A stretch of 64,000 nt of DNA from Granulosicoccaceae sp. 1_MG-2023 (GCA_030546905.1 JAUOPI010000008.1:62001-126000); one strand, 5' to 3'; numbered from the stretch's first letter, positions 17,502 to 26,188 are shown. The notes: generated by a model from the sequence alone, not told the origin. Translations and numbers: made by a program.

Positions 17502-18412
17502 CAGCTCTGACCTGCGACCCGTCTGAGCAGTTCAATCGAGGCCTCAACCTCGACCTTGCGCACTGCAACACTCTCAATATTGCAGCCGATGGGGATGTTT
17601 TTCTCATCCGCGAAGGCTTTCAGTTCACGCCAGTTCTGCTCTGACACATCCAGCGATTGCTGCAGGATATCGCGCGAATGGATCAGCTCATTTTCCAGCC
17701 AGCGCGGAATACTGATGCCCAGCCATTTCATAAACTGCAGGGTTTTGACCGAACCGCAAGGGGTCAGGGTAAAAATCACCGGCACCGGCTCTATGCCCTG
17801 CTGGCGTCCGCTGTAGTAATAATCGGAAAGAAAATTCTTCGACGCATTGACGTCATAAACGCCCTGGGAAATAAAGAACGAGCACCCCTTGGCCATTTTG
17901 GCAAACACGCGCTGGTGCTCATCGCCTTTGCTCAGATGCCGTTCGGGGATGGTCACCCCGCCCAGCAGCGGCGGATTTGCAAGCCCGGCCCTAAGCTCAT
18001 AGGCCTCGTTAACCGTCATCTGTACCTGCTGATCCTGCGATGCGGCACCGACGAAGACGGTCAGATCGCGCTGCGGCTGCAGCTGCGTCAGGAAAGACGT
18101 CAGTTGCGGCTTGCTGTATTTGCCGACGGCACGGTAGATCACCTTGGGTACGGCTATTTCGGCCAGATAATCACGGCTGTACTCATAGGGGTCCAGGGTT
18201 TCCATAAACGGGAACGGCCGCTCCTCGGCAATCCTGGCCTTTTCGTCCTGCAGGTCATACAACACCAGGCCGTCGAGCGGCAGATCCCTGAGGCGCTCGA
18301 CCTGACGTGCCGCAATAGCGGCCACCTTGTCGGCGTCATTGCCCTTTTTCGGCGGGACCATGCCATACAGCACGATGCCCGATTGTCTGTTTTGTATTTT
18401 TTCAATCAGCAT
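17501..18412 (-). CDS. Methylenetetrahydrofolate reductase-like protein
   Basis: A 303-residue protein related to the MTHFR barrel: GIVLYGMVPPKKGNDADKVA at the start, LPLDGLVLYDLQDEKAR, GAASQDQQVQMTVNEAYELR and FISQGVYDVNASKNFLSDYY correspond to segments of the flavin-dependent 5,10-methylenetetrahydrofolate reductase family. It is more divergent than MetF, so substrate and activity are uncertain. ATG 18412 starts the conserved part; the frame continues upstream to a TTG at 18466 that would add 18 unlikely residues. A strongly folded leader lies upstream. Confidence 0.75.
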   Translation of the reverse strand: MLIEKIQNRQSGIVLYGMVPPKKGNDADKVAAIAARQVERLRDLPLDGLVLYDLQDEKARIAEERPFPFMETLDPYEYSRDYLAEIAVPKVIYRAVGKYSKPQLTSFLTQLQPQRDLTVFVGAASQDQQVQMTVNEAYELRAGLANPPLLGGVTIPERHLSKGDEHQRVFAKMAKGCSFFISQGVYDVNASKNFLSDYYYSGRQQGIEPVPVIFTLTPCGSVKTLQFMKWLGISIPRWLENELIHSRDILQQSLDVSEQNWRELKAFADEKNIPIGCNIESVAVRKVEVEASIELLRRVAGQS

Positions 18413-18523
18413 GTTCTTGATCGGTAATTGCGCCGCCCGCCGGCGGCCGGTGAGTCCGGCCGACAATCATACACATTTGCCGCGCCCGTGACCGCGCCGT
18501 CAGCCTGACGTTCCGGTTATAAA

Positions 18524-18575
18524 GCCTCAGGCCGGCCCCGGCCGGTTTGATTTCAGGCACAACCGGGCCTGAGGC
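18524..18575. other. Strong hairpin in the leader of the MTHFR-like gene
   Basis: GCCTCAGGCC at 18524-18533 and GGCCTGAGGC at 18566-18575 form a perfect ten-base stem. Inside it the sequence around 18531-18544 (GGCCGGCCCCGGCC) can form a second hairpin. It lies in the 288-base gap between the GFA gene (upstream) and the MTHFR-like gene (downstream), both on the minus strand. There is no T tract, so it is not a standard terminator. I compared it from memory with the SAH riboswitch of methyl-cycle genes and did not find that motif. Confidence 0.35.
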
Positions 18576-18700
18576 GGCGCGGCAAACGCCGGCAACACAA
18601 AGAGAAAGCAGCGGAATCCGCCGGAAGGCGGCGGGACATCAGGACAAGCTAAGCAAAACGGACGGTAAAGACCAACAAACCGCGCCCGGGGCAAGTCCGC

Positions 18701-19129
18701 TCAGCCTTTGCCTTCGGCATAGCGGGCAAAGGCCTCGGCACCGGTCAGGGCTTCGGTTTTTTCAGCAAAGTTGTAATAGGCGGGCTTGTGGTCGATAAAG
18801 ACTTCCTGCGTCAGCTGCCAGTCCGGCTGCGGCAGAAACAAGCCGGCGGCAACCATATATTCTCCTGAATCCTTGTAGCGATAATACAAATTCGAACCGC
18901 ATTCGGAACAAAAGCCGCGCTCAGCCCACTCCGACGAATCATAGACCTTGAGAAACTCGCGGCCGCTGATGCTGACATCCGTGCCCGCATGCAAAGCCAG
19001 ATAGGGGCCGCTGCTCCAACGCCGGCACATCGCGCAATGACAAACACCGACCTGATTGCCGATACCGGGCGCACTGATCCGTACCTTCCCGCATAAACAT
19101 TCCCCCTGATAAGGCAGATGCTCTGTCAT
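18701..19129 (-). CDS. GFA family protein (zinc-binding, CENP-V type)
   Basis: A 142-residue protein of the glutathione-dependent formaldehyde-activating (GFA) fold. The zinc-binding cysteines are in place: ECLCGKVRI near the N-terminus, CHCAMCRRWSSGPYLA at about residues 31-46, and GFCSECGSNLYYR at about 72-84. Members are often annotated as formaldehyde-glutathione adduct enzymes, but activity is shown for few. ATG 19129 follows GGAGAG. It stands alone. Confidence 0.9.
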   Translation of the reverse strand: MTEHLPYQGECLCGKVRISAPGIGNQVGVCHCAMCRRWSSGPYLALHAGTDVSISGREFLKVYDSSEWAERGFCSECGSNLYYRYKDSGEYMVAAGLFLPQPDWQLTQEVFIDHKPAYYNFAEKTEALTGAEAFARYAEGKG

Positions 19130-19314
19130 GACTCTCTCCGTAGGTGGTAAAACAAGCCCCTTGGCGACCGGTCTTGCGTTAATCCGGCGCGAAAGAGCAA
19201 GATTAATTCAATTCCGCGCAAAACCCTACACTCAATTAGTGGCAGACCGGTTAGAAATACAGGCATGGCCGTGGCTCAGCAGCGCAGGCAGGCTGCCCGC
19301 CCGGACAGCGGACA

Positions 19315-20376
19315 CTATTGCGCCTCAGGCAGGCTCATCAACGCTTGTTCACGCGCCGCTTTATCGAGCTTGCCCAGCGCTGCGGCGGCCGCGTAAAAGG
19401 CACTGAAGTCCTCTCCCTGCTGGCGGAACAGGCGGGCAAATGACGGCAGTAAACGCCGGTAGGTGGCAACCGAGACCAATCTTGCATTATTGAGCGGGCG
19501 CGCAAACCAGCGATCATAACCTGCATAGCCGCCCCAGCTATGACGCAGGCGTTGATAATCTTCACGCAACTGCGCAAACACAGCAGCCTTTTCTCCGGCA
19601 AGCTCAGCAGTCTGAAGATCCGACGCATAGAGCTTGATCAGGCGCTCACGGGCTTGCATCAACAACTCAGTGAACTGCTCACGCCGGCGCAACGCGGCTT
19701 CATACTCCGCCAGGCGTTCACTCTCGCCCTGCGAGCGCAACCAGACGCGCACGCCTTCCTGTTCGACCAGCGTGGCAAAGGCCTCGTTGAAGCGGCTGTC
19801 GCCGGCAACATAGAGCTGTTGGTGAGCCAGTTCATGGAAAATCAGACCGGCCAGTCGCGTCTGCGAGCCGCGCAACATGGTGTCAAGCAAGGGGTCGTCA
19901 AACCAACCGACGGTCGAATAGGCCGTGGCGCCGTTGACCGTGACATCAAAGCCCTGCTCACTGAGCGCGGCGGCCTCCTTCTGCGCGTCGGCCTCGGCAA
20001 AATAGCCCTTGTAGCTGACGCAACCGGCAACCGGAAAACACCATTGCCGCGGCTGCAGTGAATAAGCCGGTGCCGCCACCACATTCCAGGTCACATAGGG
20101 TTTGCCGGTGCGCACAAAGCTGCGGTAACTGTCGTTATCCGGCAAGCCCAGACGTTCAGTGGCAAAACGCCGGATCGCCTGTGCCTCACGCAAACCCCGG
20201 CGCAGGGGCTCTTCGGTTTGCGGATCGTTCAGTACGTCTGCGACCGGTTCGCGCGCGGCCATCAGGCGCAAATGTCCGCTGACGGCCTGACTGTAGTAGG
20301 CAATATGACTGCAGCCGGCCAATGTCAGCATGACAAACACCGCCGCAAGGCCGGCCAAACCGCCTCTGCGCATCAT
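19315..20376 (-). CDS. Lipoprotein zinc aminopeptidase (predicted)
   Basis: A 353-residue protein with a lipobox-type signal peptide (MLTLAGCSHI, Cys at about residue 22), so it is probably membrane-anchored. The zinc motif is FHELAHQQLYVAGDSRFNEA: HExxH followed by a glutamate 16 residues on, as in gluzincin-like predicted aminopeptidases (COG4324). The conserved CYSPVAGCVSYKGYF-like segment appears here as CFPVAGCVSYKGYFAEADA. Starts at 20376 and 20373 are both possible, with GGAGGAG upstream. It is divergent from cca. Confidence 0.88.
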   Translation of the reverse strand: MMRRGGLAGLAAVFVMLTLAGCSHIAYYSQAVSGHLRLMAAREPVADVLNDPQTEEPLRRGLREAQAIRRFATERLGLPDNDSYRSFVRTGKPYVTWNVVAAPAYSLQPRQWCFPVAGCVSYKGYFAEADAQKEAAALSEQGFDVTVNGATAYSTVGWFDDPLLDTMLRGSQTRLAGLIFHELAHQQLYVAGDSRFNEAFATLVEQEGVRVWLRSQGESERLAEYEAALRRREQFTELLMQARERLIKLYASDLQTAELAGEKAAVFAQLREDYQRLRHSWGGYAGYDRWFARPLNNARLVSVATYRRLLPSFARLFRQQGEDFSAFYAAAAALGKLDKAAREQALMSLPEAQ

Positions 20377-20413
20377 CTCTCCTCCGCTTTAAGCATGCCG
20401 CTACAGCTGCAAG

Positions 20414-20441
20414 TTTCACGCTAAGCGATTTAGTCTAAACT
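20414..20441 (+). promoter_or_regulatory. Candidate promoter of cca with very short leader
   Basis: TTTCAC (20414-20419) and TAAACT (20436-20441) are separated by 16 bases. The -10 ends seven bases before the ATG of cca at 20449, and no ribosome-binding sequence is present. Transcription would start at or next to the start codon, giving a leaderless message. Confidence 0.4.
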
Positions 20442-20448
20442 GGGCAGT

Positions 20449-21687
20449 ATGAAAACGTATCTGGTTGGCGGCGCGGTCCGCGATGAATTACTCGGTCTGC
20501 CGGTCGTGGAACGCGACTGGGTGGTGGTCGGCGCGGAGCCACAGGCCATGCTGGACGCAGGCTACACACAAGTGGGCAAGGACTTTCCGGTTTTTCTGCA
20601 CCCCACAAGCCACGAAGAATATGCACTGGCGCGCACCGAGCGTAATACCGCACCCGGTTATCACGGCTTTGAGTTCCATGCCGCGCCGGACGTGACCCTT
20701 GAACAGGATCTGCAGCGCCGCGATCTGACCATTAACGCCATGGCCCGCGACCATGACGGGAGCCTGATCGATCCCTACGGCGGTCTGGCCGATCTGCGTG
20801 CGCGCAAGCTGCGCCATGTGTCGCCGGCGTTTGCCGAGGACCCGGTGCGGGTGCTGCGTCTGGCGCGTTTTGCCGCCCGCCTGATGCCCTTGGGCTTTAC
20901 CGTCGCCGACGAAACCCTGGCTCTGATGCGCGATATAGTACAGGCCGGTGAGCTCGACGCACTGGTACCGGAGCGGATCTGGCAGGAGCTGGACAAAACC
21001 CTCAGCAAGGCCCCCGCGCCACAGCGTTTTTTTGAAGTATTACGCGAGTGCGGCGCACTGGCAGTGCTGTTCCCGGAGATTGACCGGCTGTTCGGCGTAC
21101 CGCAGAAGCCGCAATGGCATCCGGAGATCGACACCGGCGTGCACACCATGATGGTGCTCGCTCAGGCCTGTCGTTTGTCTGACTCACGCAGTGTGCGTTT
21201 TGCGGCGCTTTGTCACGACCTCGGCAAGGGTCTGACGCCGGCGGAGATCCTGCCCTCGCACCACGGCCACGAAGCCGTTTCTGCCCGACTCACCCAGGCG
21301 CTCTGCAAACGCCTGCGCGTGCCCAACGATTGCCGGGAACTGGCCGTGCTGGTGGCCGAATACCACACACACTGCCACCGCGCCTTCGAGCTGCGCCCGG
21401 CGACCATCCTCAAAACGCTGTACAAACTGGATGCCTTCCGCCGCCCGCAGCGGTTGGAGGAGTTTCTGCTCAGCTGCGAAGCCGACGCCCGCGGTCGCAG
21501 CGGCTTTGAAGAGAGCCCCTACCCGCAGCGGGATTTTCTGCGCGGGGCTTGTGCAGCCGCAGCGACGGTCAATGCCCGTGATATCGCCGCCGCCGGCGGT
21601 GACGGCGCCGCCATCCGCGAGCGACTCGACAAAGCCCGCGAACAGGCTATCGCCGACTACAAAGCGCAACATCCCGGGAAAAACTGA
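20449..21687 (+). CDS. cca: CCA tRNA nucleotidyltransferase, multifunctional
   Basis: Adds or repairs the CCA end of tRNAs. The 412-residue length is that of the gammaproteobacterial two-domain enzyme. [16 protein letters not shown] and [10 protein letters not shown] give the nucleotidyltransferase glycine motif and catalytic acidic pair (Glu-x-Asp here), [11 protein letters not shown] follows, and the C-terminal half has an HD domain (LCHDLGKG, then PSHHGHE) with phosphatase and 2',3'-cyclic phosphodiesterase activity in E. coli. ATG 20449 matches the family start exactly. Confidence 0.96.
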   Translation: MKTYLVGGAVRDELLGLPVVERDWVVVGAEPQAMLDAGYTQVGKDFPVFLHPTSHEEYALARTERNTAPGYHGFEFHAAPDVTLEQDLQRRDLTINAMARDHDGSLIDPYGGLADLRARKLRHVSPAFAEDPVRVLRLARFAARLMPLGFTVADETLALMRDIVQAGELDALVPERIWQELDKTLSKAPAPQRFFEVLRECGALAVLFPEIDRLFGVPQKPQWHPEIDTGVHTMMVLAQACRLSDSRSVRFAALCHDLGKGLTPAEILPSHHGHEAVSARLTQALCKRLRVPNDCRELAVLVAEYHTHCHRAFELRPATILKTLYKLDAFRRPQRLEEFLLSCEADARGRSGFEESPYPQRDFLRGACAAAATVNARDIAAAGGDGAAIRERLDKAREQAIADYKAQHPGKN

Positions 21688-21701
21688 CCCTCTGCAACGC
21701 A

Positions 21702-21724
21702 AAACGGCGCCCGCGGCGCCGTTT
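21702..21724. terminator. Bidirectional hairpin after cca
   Basis: AAACGGCGCC (21702-21711) and GGCGCCGTTT (21715-21724) form a perfect ten-base stem with a three-base loop, between the convergent cca and vanZ-like genes. The T tract is short (TTT in each direction). Confidence 0.7.
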
Positions 21725-21749
21725 CGTCAGTGCTGATTCGCTCTTGGCC

Positions 21750-22190
21750 TCAACCGGCATATTCGCCGGCATTACCAAACAGGGCCAGCCACAGGCGTTC
21801 CAGTCGTACCAGAATCGAATCCAGCCAGGTCATGCCGGCCAACAACGCCAGCATCACACCGGTAAAATTGGCCAGCATATCCAGCACATCGAAGTGCCGC
21901 ATCGGATGCATCGCCTGCAAAAACTCAATCGCCACGCCCATCAGCACAAACATCGACGCGATCAGTAAACGCCCTTTGTGGTGATGGAAAATCTGCACAA
22001 ACCAGCCCATCAGCGCACCGTAGGCAAGCAGATGAAACACCTTATCGGCGTTGGAAAAACGCGGTACCGGCAGCCCCGAAGACGTCAGGGAGAGATAGAA
22101 AATCAAGCAAACCAGCAGCGCGCCGAGCAGCAGCCACAAACGGGCCCATTTCAGATGCGCAACAGAAAACCAGATTTTTGCGTGTGCCAT
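21750..22190 (-). CDS. VanZ-like family membrane protein
   Basis: A 146-residue protein with four predicted helices. The family-type segments are FYLSLTSSGLPVPRFSNADK after the first helix and VFHLLAYGALMGWF around helix 2, with MHPMRHFDVLDMLANFTGV before helix 4. VanZ was first known from a teicoplanin-resistance cluster, but most chromosomal relatives, including this one, have no proven role. It is convergent with cca and has no partner gene. Confidence 0.85.
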   Translation of the reverse strand: MAHAKIWFSVAHLKWARLWLLLGALLVCLIFYLSLTSSGLPVPRFSNADKVFHLLAYGALMGWFVQIFHHHKGRLLIASMFVLMGVAIEFLQAMHPMRHFDVLDMLANFTGVMLALLAGMTWLDSILVRLERLWLALFGNAGEYAG

Positions 22191-22397
22191 ACATTCTTCC
22201 CGAACCTGCAGTCACTGTGCCCGACGCACAAATAATGCCCGCCGATGCCTGTTTTCCGCTGGCGCCCCGATAAACGGCCGACAGCGGGAACTATTCAATA
22301 TTGATCGTCATCTCAGGGAGAGGACTTCATTACAGCGTGACACTGCGTGAACCCCTTCACACAACTATAAAACGTCTTTACGCCGCACCGAATAGGC

Positions 22398-22429
22398 TAT
22401 TTTAACGGGCCACAAGGCAAAATTGCCTT
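22398..22429 (+). promoter_or_regulatory. Promoter -10 with palindromic operator
   Basis: A -10-like TATTTT at 22398-22403 is followed at 22414-22429 by AAGGCAAAATTGCCTT, a perfect seven-base inverted repeat with a two-base centre. The palindrome would cover the transcription start of the small exported protein at 22457, a typical repressor position. The -35 is weak. Confidence 0.35.
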
Positions 22430-22456
22430 ACGATCGCAACAGAGAGGAGAGAATCG

Positions 22457-22822
22457 ATGAGAAAACGCTTTTACGCCACGCTGGCGCTGCTGGCCGCTGT
22501 GCCCTTGACGCTGTGGGCCGGAAAACCGCAGATCCGTGACGTGCAGGTGACGGCGCTCGGCAACAATCAGTACCGCTTTTCCGTCACCCTCGAACACGCC
22601 GACAGCGGCTGGGATCATTTCGCCAACCGCTGGCAAATCCTCTCCGCACAGGGCGAGGTGCTCGCCACCCGTGAGCTGGCCCACCCGCACGTCAACGAGC
22701 AGCCCTTTACCCGCAGCCTGACCGCCACCCTGCCGGCCGGGACCCGCCATGTGCTGGTGCGGGCCTTCGACTCGGTTCACGGCGCGTCTGAGGAAGACTA
22801 CCCGGTCAGCCTGGGCGAGTGA
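22457..22822 (+). CDS. Small exported protein of unknown function
   Basis: A 121-residue protein with a Sec signal peptide (residues about 1-21, cleavage after LWA). The mature part is a short beta-rich domain: IRDVQVTALGNNQYRFSVTL, a central DHFANRWQIL, and LVRAFDSVHGASEEDYPV near the end. I do not recognise the family; the pattern suggests an immunoglobulin-like periplasmic domain. The ATG follows GAGAGGAGAG. Its TGA directly abuts the complement of the uppP stop on the other strand. Confidence 0.75.
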   Translation: MRKRFYATLALLAAVPLTLWAGKPQIRDVQVTALGNNQYRFSVTLEHADSGWDHFANRWQILSAQGEVLATRELAHPHVNEQPFTRSLTATLPAGTRHVLVRAFDSVHGASEEDYPVSLGE

Positions 22823-23620
22823 TCAGAGAAACACCACCAGCAGCAAAATACCCAGCAACACACGGTAGATCACAAAGGGCAACATGCCCATGCGCTCGAT
22901 GTAGCGCAGGAAGAAGTGGATACAGATAAAGGCGCTGACCGCTGCGATAACAGTACCCAGTAACAAGGCGGTGACATCGACCGGCACGGTCGATTCGAGC
23001 ATATCCTTGGTCACACCCAATCCGGAAGCCACGATGATCGGAATCGACATCAGAAAGGAAAAGCGCGCCGTCGCGTCGCGCTTGAGACCGAGCATCAGCC
23101 CGGCCGTCATGGTAATACCCGAACGTGAGGTACCCGGAATCAGCGCCAGCGCCTGGGCCAGACCGATCAGAATAAAATCCCGCCACCCCAGGTCCTTATC
23201 CCCGCGCACCTGCGGCGCGGTTTTATCAACCCAAAGCAGCAACAGACCAAACACAATCGAGGCAATCCCGATCACCACCGGCGAACGCAGATTGGTCTCG
23301 ATAAAGCCTTTGAAAAGCAACCCGAACATCGCCGCCGGAATAGTCGCGACTATAATCCCCCAGGCGATCAGGGCCGGCTGCGTGATACCGCCGCCGGTCA
23401 GCGACCGCACCCAGGCAACAAACATGGCTGCGATATGGTGACGGAAATAAGCCACCACGGCGATCAGCGTGCCCAGATGCACAGCGACATCAAACGCGAT
23501 ACCCTGATCTTCCCAGCCGAGCAAAGCCGGTGTCAGAATCAGATGCGCGGAGCTGGAAATAGGCAAAAACTCGGTCAGCCCCTGCAGCAGCGCCAACCAA
23601 ATAACGTGTAATAGATCCAT
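22823..23620 (-). CDS. uppP: Undecaprenyl-diphosphatase
   Basis: Integral membrane enzyme (BacA type) that converts undecaprenyl diphosphate to the monophosphate lipid carrier for peptidoglycan and surface polysaccharides. Both active-site motifs are present: [16 protein letters not shown] near the N-terminus with the catalytic glutamate, and [14 protein letters not shown] in the second half. From ATG 23620 the length is 265 residues with about eight helices, normal for the family. The open frame runs upstream to 23872, but the extension is not protein-like. Confidence 0.95.
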   Translation of the reverse strand: MDLLHVIWLALLQGLTEFLPISSSAHLILTPALLGWEDQGIAFDVAVHLGTLIAVVAYFRHHIAAMFVAWVRSLTGGGITQPALIAWGIIVATIPAAMFGLLFKGFIETNLRSPVVIGIASIVFGLLLLWVDKTAPQVRGDKDLGWRDFILIGLAQALALIPGTSRSGITMTAGLMLGLKRDATARFSFLMSIPIIVASGLGVTKDMLESTVPVDVTALLLGTVIAAVSAFICIHFFLRYIERMGMLPFVIYRVLLGILLLVVFL

Positions 23621-23752
23621 GTTGTCGAGTCGTCCGGAAAGTGAAATCATCAGCCCGCGCGAGAGACCGCGACGATCGCCGCAAGCCACAGCGCGCCGGC
23701 CCGCCTGCGGCGGCACAAGGCGCGCTAAGTTAGCATAAACAGAAGATAAAAT

Positions 23753-24514
23753 ATGCAGACAGACCAGCAATCTCTGAGTGGTAAGACAGCTCTGGTAACA
23801 GGCTCTGCCTTGCGTGTCGGCGCCTGTTTTAACCGCCGCCTGCATGCAGCCGGTGCCGATGTGGTAATCCACTACAACCGTTCGGCCGATGCCGCCGCCC
23901 GGCTCGCCGATGAACTCAACCGGCTGCGCCCCGGTTCGGCCTGTTGCGTGCAGGCCGATCTGCGCGAAAGCGGCGCACCGGCGTCACTGATCGGGGCCGC
24001 AGCCGCCTTCAAGGGCCGCCTCGACATCCTCGTCAACAACGGTTCCAGCTACTTCCCCACCGATGTGGCCGCCACCACCGCGCAACAGTGGGACGATCTG
24101 ATGGCCACCAATCTGCGCGCACCCTATTTTCTGATTCAGGCCGCCCTGCCCTGGCTGCGTGACGCGCACGGCTGCGTCGTCAATATGGTCGATATCAACG
24201 GAGAACGTCCGCTTGCAGGCTATCCGGTTTATTGTGCCGCCAAAGCCGGTCTGAGCATGCTGACACGCTCGCTGGCCAAGGAACTCGGCCCGCAGATCCG
24301 CGTCAATGCCATCGCACCCGGCCCGATTCTGTGGCCCGAAGGCGAAGCGGCCATCAGCGACGAGGAAAAGGCGCGCATTCTGCGCGAGGAAGTGGTGTTA
24401 CAGAAGATGGGCAATCCGGAGAATCTGGCCGATGCACTGATGTTCTTTTGCCTGCCCACGGCGAGTTTTGTCACCGGGCAGGTACTGGCCGTGGACGGCG
24501 GCCGCTCGCTCTGA
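23753..24514 (+). CDS. Pteridine reductase, SDR family
   Basis: NADPH-dependent pteridine reductase of the PTR1/FolM type, 253 residues, which can reduce dihydropterins or dihydrofolate. The cofactor motif is degenerate ([12 protein letters not shown]), but [31 protein letters not shown] (holding the YxxxK tyrosine) and [16 protein letters not shown] are characteristic of pteridine reductases rather than general SDRs. It is convergent with the folK-like/folB pair, separated by four bases, so the three genes form a pterin cluster. Confidence 0.88.
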   Translation: MQTDQQSLSGKTALVTGSALRVGACFNRRLHAAGADVVIHYNRSADAAARLADELNRLRPGSACCVQADLRESGAPASLIGAAAAFKGRLDILVNNGSSYFPTDVAATTAQQWDDLMATNLRAPYFLIQAALPWLRDAHGCVVNMVDINGERPLAGYPVYCAAKAGLSMLTRSLAKELGPQIRVNAIAPGPILWPEGEAAISDEEKARILREEVVLQKMGNPENLADALMFFCLPTASFVTGQVLAVDGGRSL

Positions 24515-24518
24515 GCCT

Positions 24519-25022
24519 TCAGAACGCGAACGGCACCTCATCGACCTTACCGGCCTGGCCCGGATCGCGCGCCAGCAGCTCATCGCGCATGGCCAGAAAC
24601 GGCCGGTCACTGAGCGGGTGTGTCTGCCCGGCCGCCACGTCCGTCAGCGGGATCAGCAAACCGGCCAGATCCTCAATGCGCGGACTGGGCACTTCCACAT
24701 CCCCGACCGACAAGACCGCCCCGCCGTAAAGCAACAGGGTCAGCTCCATGACCAGCTCACCGGCGTCCTGCGCCGCGGGCTGATCAAAACGCGCGTGCGT
24801 CTCGTTCAGAAAGGCCACCACCTCATCGGCGCTTTTATCCGTCTCGCCGGCGATCGCCATACTCAGGGCAAAGTCGCTTTCGTCCTCGGCCGACGACAGC
24901 GGCGCGCGATACACCGGTGAAACTTCAATCTCACGGAACAACTGCCCGACCAGGGCAATGGCTTTACGCAGCGAAGCCTCCGGCGCGTGATTGCTGCGCA
25001 TACCGATACAGACCCGTGTCAT
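24519..25022 (-). CDS. HPPK (FolK)-like protein lacking catalytic aspartates
   Basis: A 167-residue protein of the hydroxymethyldihydropterin pyrophosphokinase fold. The N-terminal RSNHAPEASLRKAI and SPVYRAPL match HPPK. The metal-binding LDLDLL segment, however, reads VMELTLLLYG (residues 91-100), so the two aspartates equivalent to E. coli Asp95 and Asp97 are Glu and Thr. The PHP...R loop is PSPRIEDLAGLLIPL, losing His115 and Arg121 equivalents, and Asn55 also seems lost. It overlaps folB by four bases. Either it is inactive as a kinase or it has another role in pterin handling. A catalytic FolK is expected elsewhere. Confidence 0.8.
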   Translation of the reverse strand: MTRVCIGMRSNHAPEASLRKAIALVGQLFREIEVSPVYRAPLSSAEDESDFALSMAIAGETDKSADEVVAFLNETHARFDQPAAQDAGELVMELTLLLYGGAVLSVGDVEVPSPRIEDLAGLLIPLTDVAAGQTHPLSDRPFLAMRDELLARDPGQAGKVDEVPFAF

Positions 25023-25393
25023 GCTGCCGCCCCCGAAAAATCCGCTGCGGTGCGCACGATCTTCATCCCCACATCATCAGCATCACTGAGCGCGCCGGGC
25101 TTGTGCAGTGTTAAGGCCACCCGGCTCACGCCGAACTCCTCGACCAGCAAGCGCGCCAGTTGCTCGGCCAGGGTTTCCAACAACTCGTAACGACTCTCTT
25201 CTATAAAGCGCACCAGACGCTTGGAAATCGACTTGTAGTTGATTGTGTCGGCAATATCGTCGGTCTGCGCTGCGCGGCGGGTATCCGTGTCGAGCTCGAG
25301 ATCGACAGTTACGCGCTGACGCGTTGCCTTCTCCCAGTCGTAGATGCCGATGACGGTCTCGGCGCGCAACGCTGTAATGAAAATTTTGTCCAT
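25019..25393 (-). CDS. folB: Dihydroneopterin aldolase
   Basis: Cleaves 7,8-dihydroneopterin to 6-hydroxymethyl-dihydropterin and glycolaldehyde in folate synthesis. The 124-residue length and the start MDKIFITALRAETVIGIYDW, with the pterin-binding acidic residue in the DWE segment, are diagnostic. SISKRLVRFIEESRYELLE and VALTLHKPGALSDADDVG follow the family. It is upstream of and overlaps the HPPK-like gene by four bases, so translation is coupled. Confidence 0.95.
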   Translation of the reverse strand: MDKIFITALRAETVIGIYDWEKATRQRVTVDLELDTDTRRAAQTDDIADTINYKSISKRLVRFIEESRYELLETLAEQLARLLVEEFGVSRVALTLHKPGALSDADDVGMKIVRTAADFSGAAA

Positions 25394-25523
25394 GCGGTCT
25401 CCGGTGGGCTCACAGCTACTCTTGCCCCGTACAGCCGGAGCGGCCCTATAATAGAAAAATTCGCCCGTTCAGGCGCGATTTTTTCATCACGACGGCCGTC
25501 GCCGCTTCAACAGGGCATACACT

Positions 25524-25552
25524 TGTGCTGCAAAAAATATTGCGATATACTT
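25524..25552 (+). promoter_or_regulatory. Sigma-70 promoter of rpmB-rpmG
   Basis: TTGTGC (25524-25529) and TATACT (25547-25552) are 17 bases apart, 81 bases before the rpmB start codon. A second TATAAT lies further upstream at 25447-25452, with a poorly placed -35. Confidence 0.65.
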
Positions 25553-25633
25553 CGTCGATTCTACGTCTTGCTTTTTTATACAGAATTTAACTGATCCGTC
25601 AGGCGGGAGCCTGATAGGGTTTCGGAGCTTCAA

Positions 25634-25870
25634 ATGTCCAGAGTATGTCAGGTTACCGGTAAGCGTCCCATGAGCGGTAACAACGTTTCACACGCACACA
25701 ACAAGACCCGTCGCCGTTTTCTGCCGAATCTGCATTCGCACCGTTTCTGGGTAGAAAGCGAGAACCGCTGGGTATCACTGCGTGTTTCATCCAAAGGCAT
25801 GCGCATCATCGACAAGAAAGGCATTGAGTCTGTTCTTGAAGATCTGCGCAAGCGTGGCGAAAAGGTTTAA
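25634..25870 (+). CDS. rpmB: 50S ribosomal protein L28
   Basis: A 78-residue basic protein of the large ribosomal subunit. [20 protein letters not shown] and [20 protein letters not shown] are classical L28 segments. It has no extra zinc cysteines beyond the single Cys5, as in E. coli. It is followed by rpmG after 13 bases, the standard rpmBG operon. Confidence 0.98.
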   Translation: MSRVCQVTGKRPMSGNNVSHAHNKTRRRFLPNLHSHRFWVESENRWVSLRVSSKGMRIIDKKGIESVLEDLRKRGEKV

Positions 25871-25883
25871 GGGAGTCTGACCC

Positions 25884-26039
25884 ATGCGCGATAAAATCAA
25901 ACTCGTTTCTTCCGCCGGTACTGGTCACTTCTACACCACGACCAAAAACAAGCGCACCATGCAGGGCAAAATGGAAATCAAAAAATTTGATCCGGTTGTC
26001 CGCAAGCACGTGCTCTACAAAGAAGGCAAAATCAAATAA
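25884..26039 (+). CDS. rpmG: 50S ribosomal protein L33
   Basis: A 51-residue basic protein read from ATG 25884 behind GGGAG. It begins [20 protein letters not shown] and ends with [12 protein letters not shown], the normal L33 start and tail. It lacks the CxxC pairs, so it is the zinc-independent form. It is second gene of rpmBG and is followed by a strong terminator. Confidence 0.97.
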   Translation: MRDKIKLVSSAGTGHFYTTTKNKRTMQGKMEIKKFDPVVRKHVLYKEGKIK

Positions 26040-26067
26040 GATTTTCCGCCTTCCGGCAAGACACCCG

Positions 26068-26097
26068 AAAACCCGGCCCTGCGCCGGGTTTTCTTTT
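26068..26097 (+). terminator. Intrinsic terminator of rpmBG
   Basis: AAAACCCGGC (26068-26077) pairs with GCCGGGTTTT (26083-26092) around a five-base loop, followed by CTTTT. It separates rpmBG from the ABC operon downstream. Confidence 0.9.
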
Positions 26098-26182
26098 GCC
26101 TGTGATTTGCCGGTTCTGCGCGTCCCGCTGCCGCCTTTCTGCCCGCTCATTCCCCGCCCCTGCCAATCGCGCACAGCTCTTC

Positions 26183-26188
26183 TATAAT
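26183..26188 (+). promoter_or_regulatory. -10 element (TATAAT) upstream of the Gld-type ABC operon
   Basis: A consensus TATAAT lies 40 bases before the GTG start of the ABC ATPase gene. A -35 at the right distance is weak (TGCCAA at 26161). With the rpmBG terminator just upstream, this is the likely start of the ABC transcript. Confidence 0.45.

Noticed and set aside
18413-18700. Known SAH or SAM riboswitch upstream of the MTHFR-like gene
   Set aside because: The conserved GAGGAGCG-type core of the SAH riboswitch as I remember it is absent; only unexplained hairpins remain.
23621-23872. N-terminal extension of UppP from the codon at 23872
   Set aside because: The extra 84 residues are not membrane-like and no homologue I know has them; [18 protein letters not shown] is the usual start.
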